Assembly: GCA_033675545.1 (NCBI GenBank)
Contig: JAWDGP010004637.1
Span: 520,501 to 584,500, forward strand
Origin: Elysia crispata
Lineage: Eukaryota; Mollusca; Gastropoda; Plakobranchidae
Reading direction: 5' to 3'
Length of the DNA stretch: 64,000 nt
This document shows positions 1 to 63,289 of the stretch, piece by piece. The notes beneath the pieces were generated by a model. It was not told where the DNA came from. It did no database searches and worked only from the letters and a program-made list of their open reading frames with translations. Each line of letters begins with the position of its first letter. Within the stretch, counting starts at the first letter, position 1. Made by a program: the position numbers and the translations under genes.

Positions 1-38967
<38,967 letters not shown>

Positions 38968-39269
38968 CGACGAGTTTCCTATTTACGTTCGACAGAAGAG
39001 GATGGAGAATCAAAGGCTTTTTGATTTTTGAAATGATTGAGTTTTGTTCTTCCTTTATGTTTCAGGTTAAGAGAAGATTGAAAGACTTAATGCAAATAAG
39101 ATTTAGTATAATTGAGCATGTCATCATTTTTTTGTCTTTCATGTCATTGTACTTTCACAAACTGAATTTTGTTCTTATACTTCTTGGAATCATCTTAGAT
39201 GAACTCACATCTTAGTCAAGAGGAAGATAACTTAAGTATAGTTTTCATTAACAAGAATTGAATTGAATG

Positions 39270-39275
39270 AATAAA
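39270..39275 (+). terminator. RELN: Candidate poly(A) signal for Reelin
   Basis: First AATAAA after the stop, about 300 nt downstream; a second lies at 39525. Chosen by position only. Confidence 0.35.
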
Positions 39276-39670
39276 AATTTTTCGTAGACAGAAACAAAAT
39301 TAAAAAAAACTTAATGATGAAATACGTATTGTGTAACTTTTAACATATTTTGAAAGCAAATGACTTGCATTCGATGAAACACATCTTTGGTATTAACTTG
39401 TAGGGTTTTTTTTTGCTGTAAACTTTTACTTAATTATGATTGTTAGAATCTGATGTGGTGCACAGAAACTGTTGAATTGAAATTTTTGGAATGACCATGC
39501 TATTTATGAAAGTGACTATAATCTAATAAAAAGAAGAAAAAATAATGAAAAGTGATCTTTGATAGTTGCCTACGTGTTAGTCTTGTATTGTTAGTATTAG
39601 ATATTTGTGATTGTTTTGTCGAAATTGTAGATTCTTTTTCGCTTTTACAGAACCAGTGCACTTCAAATTA

Positions 39671-39674
<4 letters not shown>

Positions 39675-39702
<28 letters not shown>

Positions 39703-39718
39703 CCCCCCCTCCCCCTCC
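39675..39718 (+). repeat. (CT)n and C-rich microsatellite
   Basis: A CT run then CCCCCCCTCCCCCTCC. It corresponds to the (AG)n run at 61045-61163 in the inverted copy. Confidence 0.95.
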
Positions 39719-40040
39719 TCGCTTTCTTTAAGCTTTGTTTATCTTATGTACTCTAGAACTTGAGGTTTGGTTTGTTTCAATCTGTCTTTCTTCCTGTTTC
39801 TGTATGTCTGTTTATCTGTCTCCCTTTGTCACACATTTCTCCCCTCTTTGCATAATATTTATGAGGTTTGACACATAATTGACAGATCACGGGGGAAATT
39901 GACAGAAAGGAAAAGGCGAAAAGGATCATAGCTTAAGAATGTGAAATATTAAGAAATAAACCAGCAGTGAGTTATACTTTCGAATCATAGAATCATCATT
40001 CTATACTCTGACAACCAATGTTAGCCAATGGAATGTTTGT

Positions 40041-40155
40041 TCCAGCAGTCTCTGTCTGTTAGTCTTTCTGTCTCACAGTCTGCCTGTCTGTCTGTCTGGC
40101 TGTCTATCTGTCTGCCTGCCTGTCTGTCTGTCTGTCCATCTGTATGTCTCTTTCT
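40041..40155 (+). repeat. CTGT/CTGC microsatellite
   Basis: Tetranucleotide pyrimidine-rich runs inside the left duplication arm. Confidence 0.95.
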
Positions 40156-41514
40156 CTCGGTTCCTTTCAACAATATTTGTTGTTTTTTTTATTCTAAGAA
40201 TAGCAAGCATAACTTATTTCACTTGGTCTGTGTCTGCCTATATTCTTATCGGTGTCTGTTTCTCGCTCTCTTCTTCCCTACTTCCTTCGCTCTCCTCCAA
40301 TCCACTCTTTATTTCAGTCTCTGTCTTTTTGTTTGATTATGTGATGTCATTATTGCAGGAACACACAGGATTTTTTTTTTGGAAAAGGGGGGGAAATGAA
40401 CATAAAGTGAAAAGTGGACTTCATTCAGTCACTTATACTTTCGAATCATCAGACCATTGTTCAATATCATGGCAATCCTTAATAGAAAATGCAAACCTCT
40501 AGAAGTTTTAGAGAATGAATCACATTGACTTGAAAAGCCGATTCAGTATTCTGCCTTTTTAACCGAAGCATGGCTATATCATCACCTTGAGTTTATCCCC
40601 TTGTCAAGATGTTAGCGGTAGAGGAAGACAAAGGAATCTTTAAAATGTGAGCCCTGCCGATCCAAAAGCCATTAGTTTGAGAGACATCATTGTCCACCCA
40701 TCCAGTCTTCTTCCTCGGTCTTTGAGTTGAAAACGACCTTTTTTGATTCAATTGCCACTCCAGGAGATTTAACCGATTTAATGTAAGAAATAGTCAAACA
40801 ATGTTTAACGGCGGTTTCTCTAAGTGCTGCTGTTTGGTAGATCAGAACGCAGATGAGGACATGAATTAAACCGTGTAAGATCTTTTGATAGAAACATCCA
40901 AAATAAGAATAGTCTAACTTTTTCCTTACGCTTACGAGTAGTTAAGGTTGTATGGAAGACCAAGCCTGTTCAATGAAATGAAGCTTTTAGCGGCTTGACA
41001 ACAATGAATTCAAGACTTGGTCTCGTTTTAGTATGTCATGATTTGCGTCAAATAAGGAGCAAAACGGCTGGATTTTTCTCCAGTCTCACTAATGAAGAAC
41101 GTTGGCGCGCTTATTGCCACAATAGTGTATATTTGGACCTTACTGCTTTTTGACTTCATTATGGTGAACTGCTAAAAGACCAAAATACAATAGTAATTGG
41201 AGAAAAAGCCTTTGTTCATACTTAATTCGAATTTGTTATATCTAAACTCAATTTTCTAAAAAGATATCGGCTCAAGTTCATTAAAAAGTAGAAAATATTC
41301 ATGACTAACTAGATCTAGCTATCTTGGCATAAATAAAAACTTTGTGTTAAGAATTTGCATTTAACCTGCTTAAATTTAAACATATTAACGATCAGTAACA
41401 TCATATAGCTGTACAAAAACTACTTTTATCGTGGAAAATATTATTAATATGATTAATGTATTTTTGGCTTTGTTTCATTCCGGATACCAGCTTAGAGAAA
41501 GGCCTGAATCCTTT

Positions 41515-41895
41515 ACAAACCATGTCTTCACAAATGACTTAGAGATGGAGTTATCGCTTCATTGTTATTATCGTACACTCTTTAATGATGTCTGTTGGGA
41601 CAACAGAAGCCTTCAGGTCTATCAGTACCCGAGGTTGGAATGGCCTGAGCTTTGACCACGGCAAGCGTTTTACTGGTGCCAGTCATGGGTGAATCTGTAC
41701 CACATGAACGCCAGGCAGTGTGTGCGCTTGTTTTGGCTCTTCCTTGCTTGCACGGCCTTGACCTTTATTCCTAGCCATCAGAGATGCCAGCTCCATTGTC
41801 TGGACAAGGCCAAGGATGATCTGTACACCAAGGAAGTCAATCACGTAAGTTTGACGTTTGAAATGAGACGGGTGACCTGGCTTCACAAAAGGTGA
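41515..41895 (+). pseudogene. Broken inverted copy of the PAN/sushi gene exon 1
   Basis: Most of it aligns with the - strand exon at 59136-59498, for example NLYHMNARQCVRL and LACTALTFIPSHQRC. The start MSSQM is followed at once by a stop, and the frame differs before and after that region. The second PAN Cys is Phe (RLFWL for RLCWL). The donor region is altered as well. It is in the orientation of Reelin, about 2.6 kb past the Reelin tail exon, which mirrors the spacing in the right arm. Confidence 0.9.
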
Positions 41896-42221
41896 GTTCT
41901 CAGTAATTTTGGAGGAATATGATTTTTTTTTCCTATGACTTTAAATTGATCTTAAGCCTATAGACCCCCGCCAGTCAGAAGCGTAGAAATATTACTGCAG
42001 TACGCTCATTGGTAAATCATTTGGCAGCTTTTAGAAAAACGCTCGTCTTCAAGACAAATTAAAACTTTTCTTAAAACAAGATATCCTTTAACATTTTTTT
42101 TGATACTCTATGCAAAAAAAACTTCTTTTTCAATTCTTTGAAAGTTTAAATGAAACATCGGCTCAAAAGTTTTGATAAATGCCAATGGTCAAGAAATGAT
42201 CGAAAAGCATTTAAAAACAAT

Positions 42222-42440
42222 TTAAACCAATCTATTTAGATTGTTTAAAATCAGTGTGCCTATTTTTTCACATGCTTCACCTTTAGTGTCGCGTAAAACA
42301 CGAGGAAAAATCTGGTTGCTTGCTGCTGTTTTTCTTAATAATTCAACTTGAGCATTATTAACAGCGGCAGCAGGCTCTGCCCTTATTAAGGCTCGTGTAC
42401 GACGCCATAAGCCATGAACTTGAGCGTCGGCCTTTTTCAA
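42222..42440 (-). other. Coding-like island of unknown nature
   Basis: An open - strand stretch (about 72 codons), GC-richer than its surroundings, with VHGLWRRTRALIRAEPAAAV and NQIFPRVLRDTKGEACEKIG. It looks like protein sequence rather than noise. No splice sites could be tied to a neighbouring gene, and it has no clear counterpart in the right arm. I do not recognise it; it may be an old transposon or gene fragment. Confidence 0.35.
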
Positions 42441-42659
42441 TGAAGCAAGATAGCTACATGCATTATAATTATTATTGCTTTAGATTTAAGAGGCCAGTTC
42501 ACAAACAGCGGCACGTCAGGAGCAATTGTTTTTAGCCGCAAACATGTGATAACACCATTGAAAAAATTCTCAACTGGATTGACCTCCAAAAGATAGAAAA
42601 GACTTCATTTGGCAAACTATAAATCTATATCTATATTGGTAATCATTTAGCTGCCCTGT

Positions 42660-42925
42660 CACAAATATCATGTTGGTGTGTGCTCCGAAGTAGACCCTAT
42701 AGAAACTCATTTCTAAGCTCTTTCACCTTGCGCCCAACACAGCAAGCGGTGCTCCGCAGTCCACCAGTGTCTATGTGATGTCCACTTTTCACCACATCTT
42801 GGACTGGCCGTCAATGCATTTCGGTGAAAATATCTTTGGACGCAAGTGTAGAGGATCTAGGACTGCTCCAACGCCATCTCTCTCCATGTCAGTATTGGGA
42901 ACTGATGGCGGATCCGTTTGTTACT
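42660..42925 (-). pseudogene. Broken direct copy of the first sushi exon
   Basis: Similar to 56190-56460 in the same orientation. Shared blocks include CATCTTGGACTGGCCGTCA, and TGTCAGTATTGGGAACTGATGGCGG here against the same with AAT at 56430. The - strand reads DPPSVPNTDMERDG and DGQSKMW but has in-frame stops and has lost about 15-20 bases around the second Cys strand. Confidence 0.88.
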
Positions 42926-42944
42926 TATAGGATTGATATGCATT

Positions 42945-45900
42945 TCTTGAGGAGTATTTCAGAACCTTTGTGGAAAACTCTTAGCCATTCTGAAGAAAAA
43001 AGTCTAAAGGTTGCAGACTTTTAGACGATGCAATATTCTCCTAAGAATGTTTTGGTAAAAACTTTAATAATATCGAAAACTCAAAGACAAGGGAAAAGAA
43101 TATTAAACTTAAATTCGAAAAGATATTTAAACAGAGTACAATGGACAATTCAATATGATAAAAGTATCACAGAACAGTTTATTAGAGAGTGAGTTGCTCA
43201 ACAGGATTGTGTTCAATTTGCAATTAAAATCTTCAAAAAAAATTTTTTTTGGGGGAAAAAGATTTAATACAGTCTTCGAAAAATTGAAAAAAGAAAAATC
43301 TCAGATTATATGGCTGCATAAATTTCCAGTCTTCAGCTTTTTTGTATTTTAAAATGAAAATTCTAGTGAACGAGATAACTTTATTTGTAAAAAATGTCAT
43401 ATTATCGCATTTCTGTCACTTTTATGTTTTGCATGGCTGTGTATATGTGATATTTCGATGCACATTCAATATCTAAACGGGGTGCCAGTCTATTTAAATT
43501 CACTACAGAATATAATGTTTTATCACCTCAAAGAAACAATTTTTACTTTTCCACTTTATCCTTTTTTTTACATCGAAGAGTAACCTCCTATATGATAAAA
43601 TTTTTTCCTGTTTCCCTGTCGCATCATTGTCTCATCCATTTGGCTTGACTGAAGATTCAAGGTTTTATACATCTTTTATGAACAATTGGGAAGAAAAATC
43701 ACTCAAGTCTGTCATCATCGATTTACTGTAAATTATTCAGATTTTGAATTTCCATCAATTTCGTTTATGTTGAATGAGCTTGTTAATGTTATTCAAAATG
43801 AGGAAAAATCAATTTAAAGTAAGCTGGCATGTAATCCTAGTTTTCTTTATACGTCCATTGTTTTGACTCATTGGTGAATTGCTGAAATAATGGTGAAGCT
43901 TCTTTGTCATTCTCGCAGTCGTGGAGATCATATAACAAATCTCAGTATTCAAAATGTCCTAGTTCTTCTATATTATGATTTTAATAATTGTGCTGTTACG
44001 TGTGTTCCAACTCCTATTCCATATGTTGCTTCTCTTGAAATGAATATGAGGATGGTGTCTATAGGTCAGAAGTTCAAAGAATATGTGAAAATAATCTGTA
44101 CATTCTTATCAGCTCATACTACGAGATTAGCATAACCACAGATTCTTAATTAATTATGAGAATCATCATAGTACCTGCCACGATTCTTTCCATACCAGAT
44201 TTATGGCAATCATTATTAAAAACACAATAAAAACATTGTTTTCTGATTGCTTAACCAACCCTTGTTTTTTAATCTTAGACGAGGGAATTGATACAGGCTG
44301 GATTTAGGGCACCTTAATAAATTATGGCCTTGGACTATAATTATCTCTACACAACTGGAAGCTGTATTATAGAGCATTAAAAGAAGATTTGTTTCACGCT
44401 TGGGATGGAGAAGTCGTGCTATATATAAAATGTTAGATTCGAATCTACATCTCTTTTTCCTACAGGGCGGAGATAGGCCATAAACGTGACATTAGTTTAC
44501 TTCTTTCTTTAGTGATCTATTGATAATTTTATATTATCCCACACACAATGATAAAAAGTGTGGTCCACCTAGCGGGATTACAATAATTGAAAAGTATTTT
44601 TGATTTGAAAACTTTTTTCCCCCGCAAATTCGAAGTATAATCTAACAACCAAATCTAGAACTGGTTCGAGAAAGCCATCATTAGGCCTTTACTTTAAACT
44701 TAAGATTTGCGTTTGTCTAATCCATTGTTAGAATGAGACAGTGTGCTCGATTTAGAATATATTGCTCAAGACTAGTGAATAAGCAACTGTGCTGTAAACC
44801 TGTAGAACAATATAGAATAAGGTAATATGTTACAAGACAATGTGAAATAGGATGAGGTTTTACAGATAGGATTTGCAGGTGTGAATCAGAGTAATAGCGG
44901 TGGTAGCTTTCCTTCTTTTACACTTAGTAAAAACGTTGCTGCTGATTACTATATCTCAAACGTAACACCCTGAGCACGTATTACGCAAGCTCTCCGTAGA
45001 AATAACACTCGGCCCTAGAATGTAATCTCTCTTATGTGATTGTTGTAAACAATCTGAGAAAATTAGGTACCAGGTCTCATCACCTCTAATGTGTCTCAAC
45101 TGTGAACGAGTTTTAATCACAACACAAAGCTGAAGTGGATAGGACCTAGAGTGTCCTAAGTATTTAATACGTATCAATACACTACAATGTTGTTAGTCAG
45201 GAACGATGACTAAGAGATTGATTAGAACCAGTAATTATTGTGTGGTTGAAAAGAAATAGCATCTTCGTTTTAACTTGCCGTCAAGCTCAAGGAATAAAAA
45301 AAGCATGAAAGAAAAAAGCAAAATCGTAACAAATCAGTGTAATAAATAATACAAAACAAGTAATTATTCTAAGGAACTAATTTGAGCACATGTTGAAAGC
45401 ATACACGTCTGATCAAAAGGTATTCAGATTTCACATTAGGAAAAAAAAAGAAATTTGCAACGGAATTTTCTAAGTAGGAAAAATCTAATAAGTCTTAAAG
45501 TTGCCAAGAAAAGATTATTAAAATGCATGTGACCAATTGCATTAAGAGAAAATGACAAAGTGCTGGTGCAATTACATTCAAAAGTAGGAAATATTCATTT
45601 CCGTTACTTTCAAATTAGACCCAACTGTAAAGAATGCGATTTCCTTGTACCTTTCCACATCCACTTCTGTTATAATGTTCCTATTCTTGGAGAACTGAGG
45701 AAGAAAAAAAAACAGCTTTATAGTCGTTGAATAAGAAAGGAGAAATAAAGCTAAAAGAGAGTGATTGAGATAGAGAGAGCGAGAGGGAGTTCAGAAGGAC
45801 AATAGAGGGGTGAAAGAAATGGGGAAAGGCTACTGTGAGACTAGCGTTAAAATAATAGCAACCACTTATACGGCTTACTATGTATTTTCTTCATACTGAA

Positions 45901-46245
45901 AAGAACATTAACTAACTTAGTTTTTATTTATCAAGAAAAAAATTGATTCCTGTGTGATGTACGACAACAGTGGAGGCAAAAAATTTGAATGTTTGAATGA
46001 AAAAAACATTAAGTCTAAAATGTATAGATTGGTTGAGAAAAAAAAAATGTGATTTACAAAATCTTATGAAACCATTATCTTAAATCCTCTCTAAAACTCA
46101 AACAGTCTCCATCGCCCTCTTTAAGTCATACTAAAATCACCATCATAAAGGACTATTCTAAAGAGAAATATCGTGCTAATACTCGAAAACAGCTTATTTT
46201 GAACTTTCAGAAGGATTTTTCACGTTCATGAAGATCTACAAAAAA
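42945..46245. other. Intergenic stretch, mostly unrecognised
   Basis: AT-rich, with no exon chain on either strand. One short + strand piece near 45615-45712 reads CKEC then FHIHFC and LGELRKK, resembling the CxxC..FHxxxxC zinc-like end of LINE ORF2. It is too short to place in a family. Confidence 0.5.
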
Positions 46246-46246
46246 G

Positions 46247-46700
46247 TGCTTAAGGGCCCATTACATGTACACGTATCTGTCGACCAAACAGGTTTTTGTC
46301 GATAGACAAACCGTACGCCGGATTAATCCAGGAAATTTGATTTCTGTGTTTATATGTAAAGATCGACCAGAAGGCTGACAGACGGCAGCTGCACCTTACA
46401 ACACACTTCACAAACGTGTGTACATCATGTCAGACAAAACAATTCTAGTTAATTTGGCGACTTTTGCCGTGGTAAAAAACGAAAAAAAGAAAACAACGCC
46501 GGCTGGGGTCAAAAGATAGGCTACTGAAGAGAAGTGCATTATCACATACAAATCTGTTGGATGAGGTAGGATCATTTCCAGATGATTTGAAAACTTCCCT
46601 AGAATGGACGAGGAGACATTCTTGCATCTTTTGTCTCTTGATTTCTCGAGAACATGAGATTTACTGAAGTTTTGACTCCTATATCTCGTCACTACCTGAT
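46247..46700 (+). mobile_element. PIF/Harbinger-like DNA transposon fragment
   Basis: It begins with GGGCCCATTACATGTACACG preceded by TTA, as in Harbinger elements that duplicate TWA sites. The + strand then reads, in shifting frames, SALSHTNLLDEVG, FPDDLKTSLEW and MDEETFLHLLSL. These resemble the N-terminal part of Harbinger transposase (HTNLL..EL..ED..DFKNFLRMDEETF..LL). The frame shifts at least twice and the nuclease core is not seen. No matching right inverted repeat was found. Confidence 0.55.
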
Positions 46701-48280
46701 GACTGTTCCTCTTTTTTCAATTCTTCCTGAAACGTATTCATCAAATTGCTTATTTTTTATTCGTCCTTGTTTACTGTCTGGTCAAACTTTTGGCAAAATT
46801 CAGCAAGTCTTCCATAATGCCTTTTCTTTGAAATTTGCTTTGCTATATTCTTTGGATTTTTATTTTTCATTGATATTCAAAAGAGCGATATAGGTCTATG
46901 AAAAGAAGAATAGAGCTCTTACCCCACAAAGTCATAATTATCGCAAAATATTGATTTAAACAATTAACATAACAAAACGTACAAAATTGAAAAAAAAACT
47001 CCCTAGACGTCTAGCGAAGAAAAGAACACACTGCTTCGACATACGTGTGTTAGGATTAAGTGATAATACTAGTTCTGCCTATCGACAGTAGACAAAGCGC
47101 ACTGTTTCGACCAACACGCTTGTTGGGATCAGAAGAGACGTATTTTCGTTATTGCTTTTTTGAAACCACCTGTTACTATTTATAAAGAGGATGCGCCCAT
47201 TCTTAGATTTCACATATCAGGCTATGGCTCAGGCATGAATTTTAATCATGAGAATGTGGTTCAATTGTAAAATTCTTGAAAATAATTCTTATAATTTATT
47301 GTACATAGGCTGATGAGCTAAATAATGACATGGATCCAGAAACTTTCTTCAAAAACAGAAGTGGTCGAAAGACAGAAACTGACTGGCTGATGGTGAAGTT
47401 CTTACTTAACCGATTCTGAATCCCACAACCAGCATCGGTTAAGATGGTATTCCAGGCGCTAAGATTGTTTTTATTTTTCTAATATATTTTTTAAACTTTG
47501 TATTGAAGTTATTTTCAAGAACTTAATTACAGGTTAGGTAGATCTAGGCCTGGCAAGGGCAATTGAAGCAGAGCAAAAACATTCATCAGTTGGCTGCTGT
47601 GTTGTTGTTGTTGTTTTTTTGTTTCTTTATTTTTTTAGGGTTGGGGGGGGGAACAGGGCAGGCAGGTAATTCCAATTCTAAAAATAGTTTACTTATACAA
47701 AACGGATCCATTGGTAATGATGAAATAAATTAATTATCGGGTTAAAAAAGGAAATCTTTCAATGCAAAATAAAACTAGTCATCGTGAGCCATTTCCTTAA
47801 TTTTGATATGCTAATTCTAAATCTGACATTACTATTTTAGCCATGAGTTGACTTGACATAAATTTATCATTAGTTGTGTAGTCCCCGACGCGGCATACAT
47901 CAAAGACTTTCCTCCAGGCCGGATGACCGGGCGAGAAACACACAGCCACTGCCTGCTGACCGGAAACTGCCCTCACGTTTTCCTACGGTTTGAGCTGAAT
48001 TTCTTATTTCACATTACGATTGGCCTTGGGCTTGCATACCGTACAAAAAAAAACAAACAAAAAAAAACAAAAAAAAACAAAAAAACAATAACAAAAAAAC
48101 AACGGTCCAATTGGCCTGTACGTGTAATAAGCCCTTAGTTTTACAACGGCTTACGTAAATTTATAGCTCTCTAAATGTTTAAACTAAATCATAAAGCGCG
48201 CTTAAAAGGATCTATTAAGAGATTTAACAAAACTGCGCATCGATTTTTATGCATTTTGAAAATTTGTTGAAAGGAAAATA
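46700..48280. other. Intergenic stretch with one coding-like island
   Basis: Mostly AT-rich with nothing recognised. At about 47880-48000 the + strand reads AAYIKDFPPGRMTGRETHSH and CLLTGNCPHVFLRFE, preceded by GTTGTGTAG and with markedly higher GC. It may be an orphan exon or a relic of another element. The missing 3' exons of the - strand sushi gene may also lie here, but I could not pick them out. Confidence 0.4.
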
Positions 48281-48287
48281 TACTAAC

Positions 48288-59498
<11,211 letters not shown>

Positions 59499-60827
59499 GG
59501 TTTGTACAGTTTAACTGCTAGGACGGATAGATCTTCCTTAAGCTGATGTCCAGAATTAAGCAGAGTCGAAAATATATTAATCATATTTATAACATTTTGC
59601 CTCATAAAAGCAGTTTTTGCACACCTCTATGATGTCACTGATACGTTTAAATACGCGTTCAGGTTACAATTTGAAGAAGGTTACATCCTAATCTTTAAAA
59701 CATAAAATTAATTATTTAGATAATTATTTAGTCATGACTATTTACTAACTAATTTTTTGCAAATAAAAATGACGCGAGACTCCTTCAGGAAGTTGAGTTT
59801 AGGTAAAATTAATTTTAAAAAAAATGAGGAAAACAGCCTTCTTCTTCAATTACTTTTGAATTCTAAAAGTCTTATAGCAGTTTGCTATATTGAAGGGAAA
59901 AGCCGTATCGCCATTAAATAGTAGTTTGGCAAAAGCGCGGCACCGCCCTCTATTTTGAAAAGGCAGGCACAAATCTAAGCACTAAAGCAGAAACTGGAAA
60001 AAAAAAAAACCGGCCGTTTTGCTCCAGATTTAATGTGAACTAGAACATCCCAAAACGGGACTTTCGTGCTCATCTATCCACTGCTGACAAGCCGTTAAAA
60101 GGTTTATTCGATTGAACAAGCTTGGTCTTTAGAACAACCCTAATGATACAAAATAACGCTTGCATATAAGGGCGAGTTATCCATTGTATCTGAAATTTTT
60201 CTGTCATTCGCTCTAAATTGTTTTATATGATGTGCTTCAACTACGTACTTGTAGACCAAACAGCTGCATTAAAGGAATCGTTCTTTATCAATATTCTTTT
60301 TTAATTATTTTAACTTTTTACTCCGTCCAATTCCTTGAAGTGGTATCAAAACGAGCGAAAAGCTGCAATTGAATCGAGAGGGTCCCTTCCAAGCCATTTA
60401 AATATGATGAAAGGACTCAGTAAATATCCAGAATAAGTAGCCTTAGAAATCTACCAGTCAAATGGCTCTTGGATCGACAAGACAACTTCATGCATTTTAA
60501 TGATAATTTTGCCTTCTTGTACCGGAGTTATGCTTCAGTTCTAAAAGTCGAAATTCTAAATCGATTTCTCCTATTGTCTAACACTGTTTGGAAGTCACAT
60601 TCCGTTGGCTAGAATGGGCTGCCATGGTATAGAAAGTCGATTCTATTGTTCGAAAGTATCAGAGACTGGTTGAATTTTTCAAAAATATTGCACATTGATG
60701 ATATGATCCCTTTCGTCTCTTTCTTTGTTTGATTTTCACCCGTCAGTAATATCTCAAACCTCACATAGTTATGCAAACTGATTGACATGACAAGAACTGA
60801 AGCAAATAGTGGACGAGAGGGGAGGGG

Positions 60828-60953
<126 letters not shown>

Positions 60954-61044
60954 TAAAGACAAACAGCCAGGAAAAGGAAGATAGTCAGTTTATTATGCTA
61001 GTCTTGGGTAAAATAAACAGACACGAAACATAGTTCTGAGAAAG

Positions 61045-61166
<122 letters not shown>

Positions 61167-61909
61167 ACAGGTAAAGACATGATTTCTGGACAGTTTTTCA
61201 TTTGTTTAAAAAAGGAGAAATTCCTAGTCCGAAGTTTCATAGAAACTATATTTTTGAGGAAAGGATTGTCAACCCTTAGCTTTTATATTTTACAGTACAG
61301 ATCAACATACAGGCGTAGAAAAAAATCAATTTTATTTTTACTGCTCCATTTTTATTTACAGTAATTAGTTCAGTGAAAGTCAGTTTCATACATAACCTGA
61401 AAATTCCGCTCTCTAAAAAAAAGGAAATTCAACAGTCTTAGGCAGCACGTCATATTTTAATAGCAATCACAATATAAAATTGAAAATTAGCAGCAAAAAT
61501 ACAACGCAAGTTTCACAGCTCGTAACAGATAAAATTACTTCTAAATTAATGTTAAGAGTTTGTTTATACGGATTTTGTCATGAAGTTGTGAAAAAGTTTG
61601 TCTGTGCAATACAGCCTTAAATTTTAAGCGATAAAATTTTGCTGACGAATTTAGTTTTAACATAAGTAAATCCCAATTGTGTTAGACCAAGATTAATGCA
61701 AAAAGGATAAGAACAAAATTCAATCTGAAGTTAAAGACAAAATTACATGTAAGTGACATGCTCGATTACATTCGCATCGGCTATTTCAATCTTTTCCCAA
61801 CTTGAAACGTAAAGGAAGAATAAAACTTAATCATTTCCAATAGAAAACGGCCTGCAATAATCCTTTCTTTAGCCTCTTCTGTAGTAACGTTAATAGGAAA
61901 AACTCGTCG

Positions 61910-61955
61910 TTAATCCCTTCTTTTCCAACCTTTTTTGTTGTAGCTCCTACGACCA
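61910..61955 (-). CDS. Second copy of the Reelin tail exon, possible last exon of a Reelin paralogue
   Basis: On the - strand a 46-nt open stretch follows CTGTCCTCATTCAG, the same acceptor layout as Reelin exon 44. It reads, after the split codon, GRRSYNKKGWKRRD and TAA. Length, phase and stop are the same as in exon 44; eight of 46 bases differ. Three of the amino-acid changes are Arg to Lys, which keeps the charge. No other Reelin exon is seen on the - strand between 61955 and 64000. It is either a live last exon of a gene lying to the right, or a relic of the duplication. Confidence 0.6.
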
Positions 61956-62387
61956 CTGAATGAGGACAGGGCAGAAAAGACAGTATTTGGTGAATCCCGT
62001 ACTGGAAAACAGCTATGTTTGCACGTTCTTTCCCATTCAATATAAAGATTCTAGGAAACTTTCATGATATTCCTAAGACAATTTGCTCACGAAAAAAAAG
62101 CTTTCTGTTTGGCACGGCAAAACTTTACCTGATCATTTATCCCTTAAATCCATCCACTGATGGATAAATTATGCGTGTTGCTTAATCGAGTTTAAAAGAT
62201 ATGGAGTAAATGAGCACTTTGAATCTTTCTAAATTCAAACATATTAAACAATCATATAAGGATAGTAAGCTAGTTTTGCTTTATTTTCTATTTGATCTAT
62301 TTAAAGATCCTTTTGAACTCACAATGATAATAATTATAGTAAAGGTACGCCTCGAATAAATGGATAGCTATGAACTCCAGCAAGGCA

Positions 62388-62850
<463 letters not shown>

Positions 62851-62852
62851 GT

Positions 62853-62856
<4 letters not shown>

Positions 62857-62922
<66 letters not shown>

Positions 62923-62938
62923 AGAGAGAAAGAGAAAG
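62857..62938 (+). repeat. (GA)n microsatellite
   Basis: Nearly pure GA abutting the 5' end of the LINE fragment. Confidence 0.97.
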
Positions 62939-62944
62939 GACGGT

Positions 62945-63285
62945 AGTATAGAGCAATTAGTTCCGACTTAATTTGGCCCGAGCATCCATCATAATTATAA
63001 TAGTTTGAGATGTCATGGCCACTCCTTCAGGTAATGTCCTGGTTTCGCTGCTCAAGTACACTGTGATGGTCCAGAAAATTAACTGGAGTTTATTCACAGA
63101 TATCTATTCTCAAGTTGCACCTGAAGGACGCAATGCATGAAATTGAATTTTAATTCAAATTTTAAAAAAAGGCCAAAAAAGATGATATTTACTTAAGTGC
63201 TTCTCATACTATTATTAGTTCAAGGCTATAAAAATTCGTTTTAATTAAATGATGGGGTATGATATTTTTTAAATAAAATTGTTAA
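62945..63285. other. Unassigned stretch
   Basis: No recognised gene. The - strand around 62985-63090 stays open with YLSSETRTLPEGVAMTSQTI, too short and isolated to call. Confidence 0.4.
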
Positions 63286-63289
63286 ATTT

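Noticed and set aside
44956-45177. - strand frame with IRGDETWYLIFSDCLQQSHK, considered as a sushi-gene exon
   Set aside because: No phase-compatible acceptor and donor pair and no domain pattern.
46408-46692. - strand frame with a hydrophobic stretch, considered as a membrane exon of the sushi gene
   Set aside because: It lies antisense to the Harbinger-like motifs and has no splice sites in phase with exon 9.
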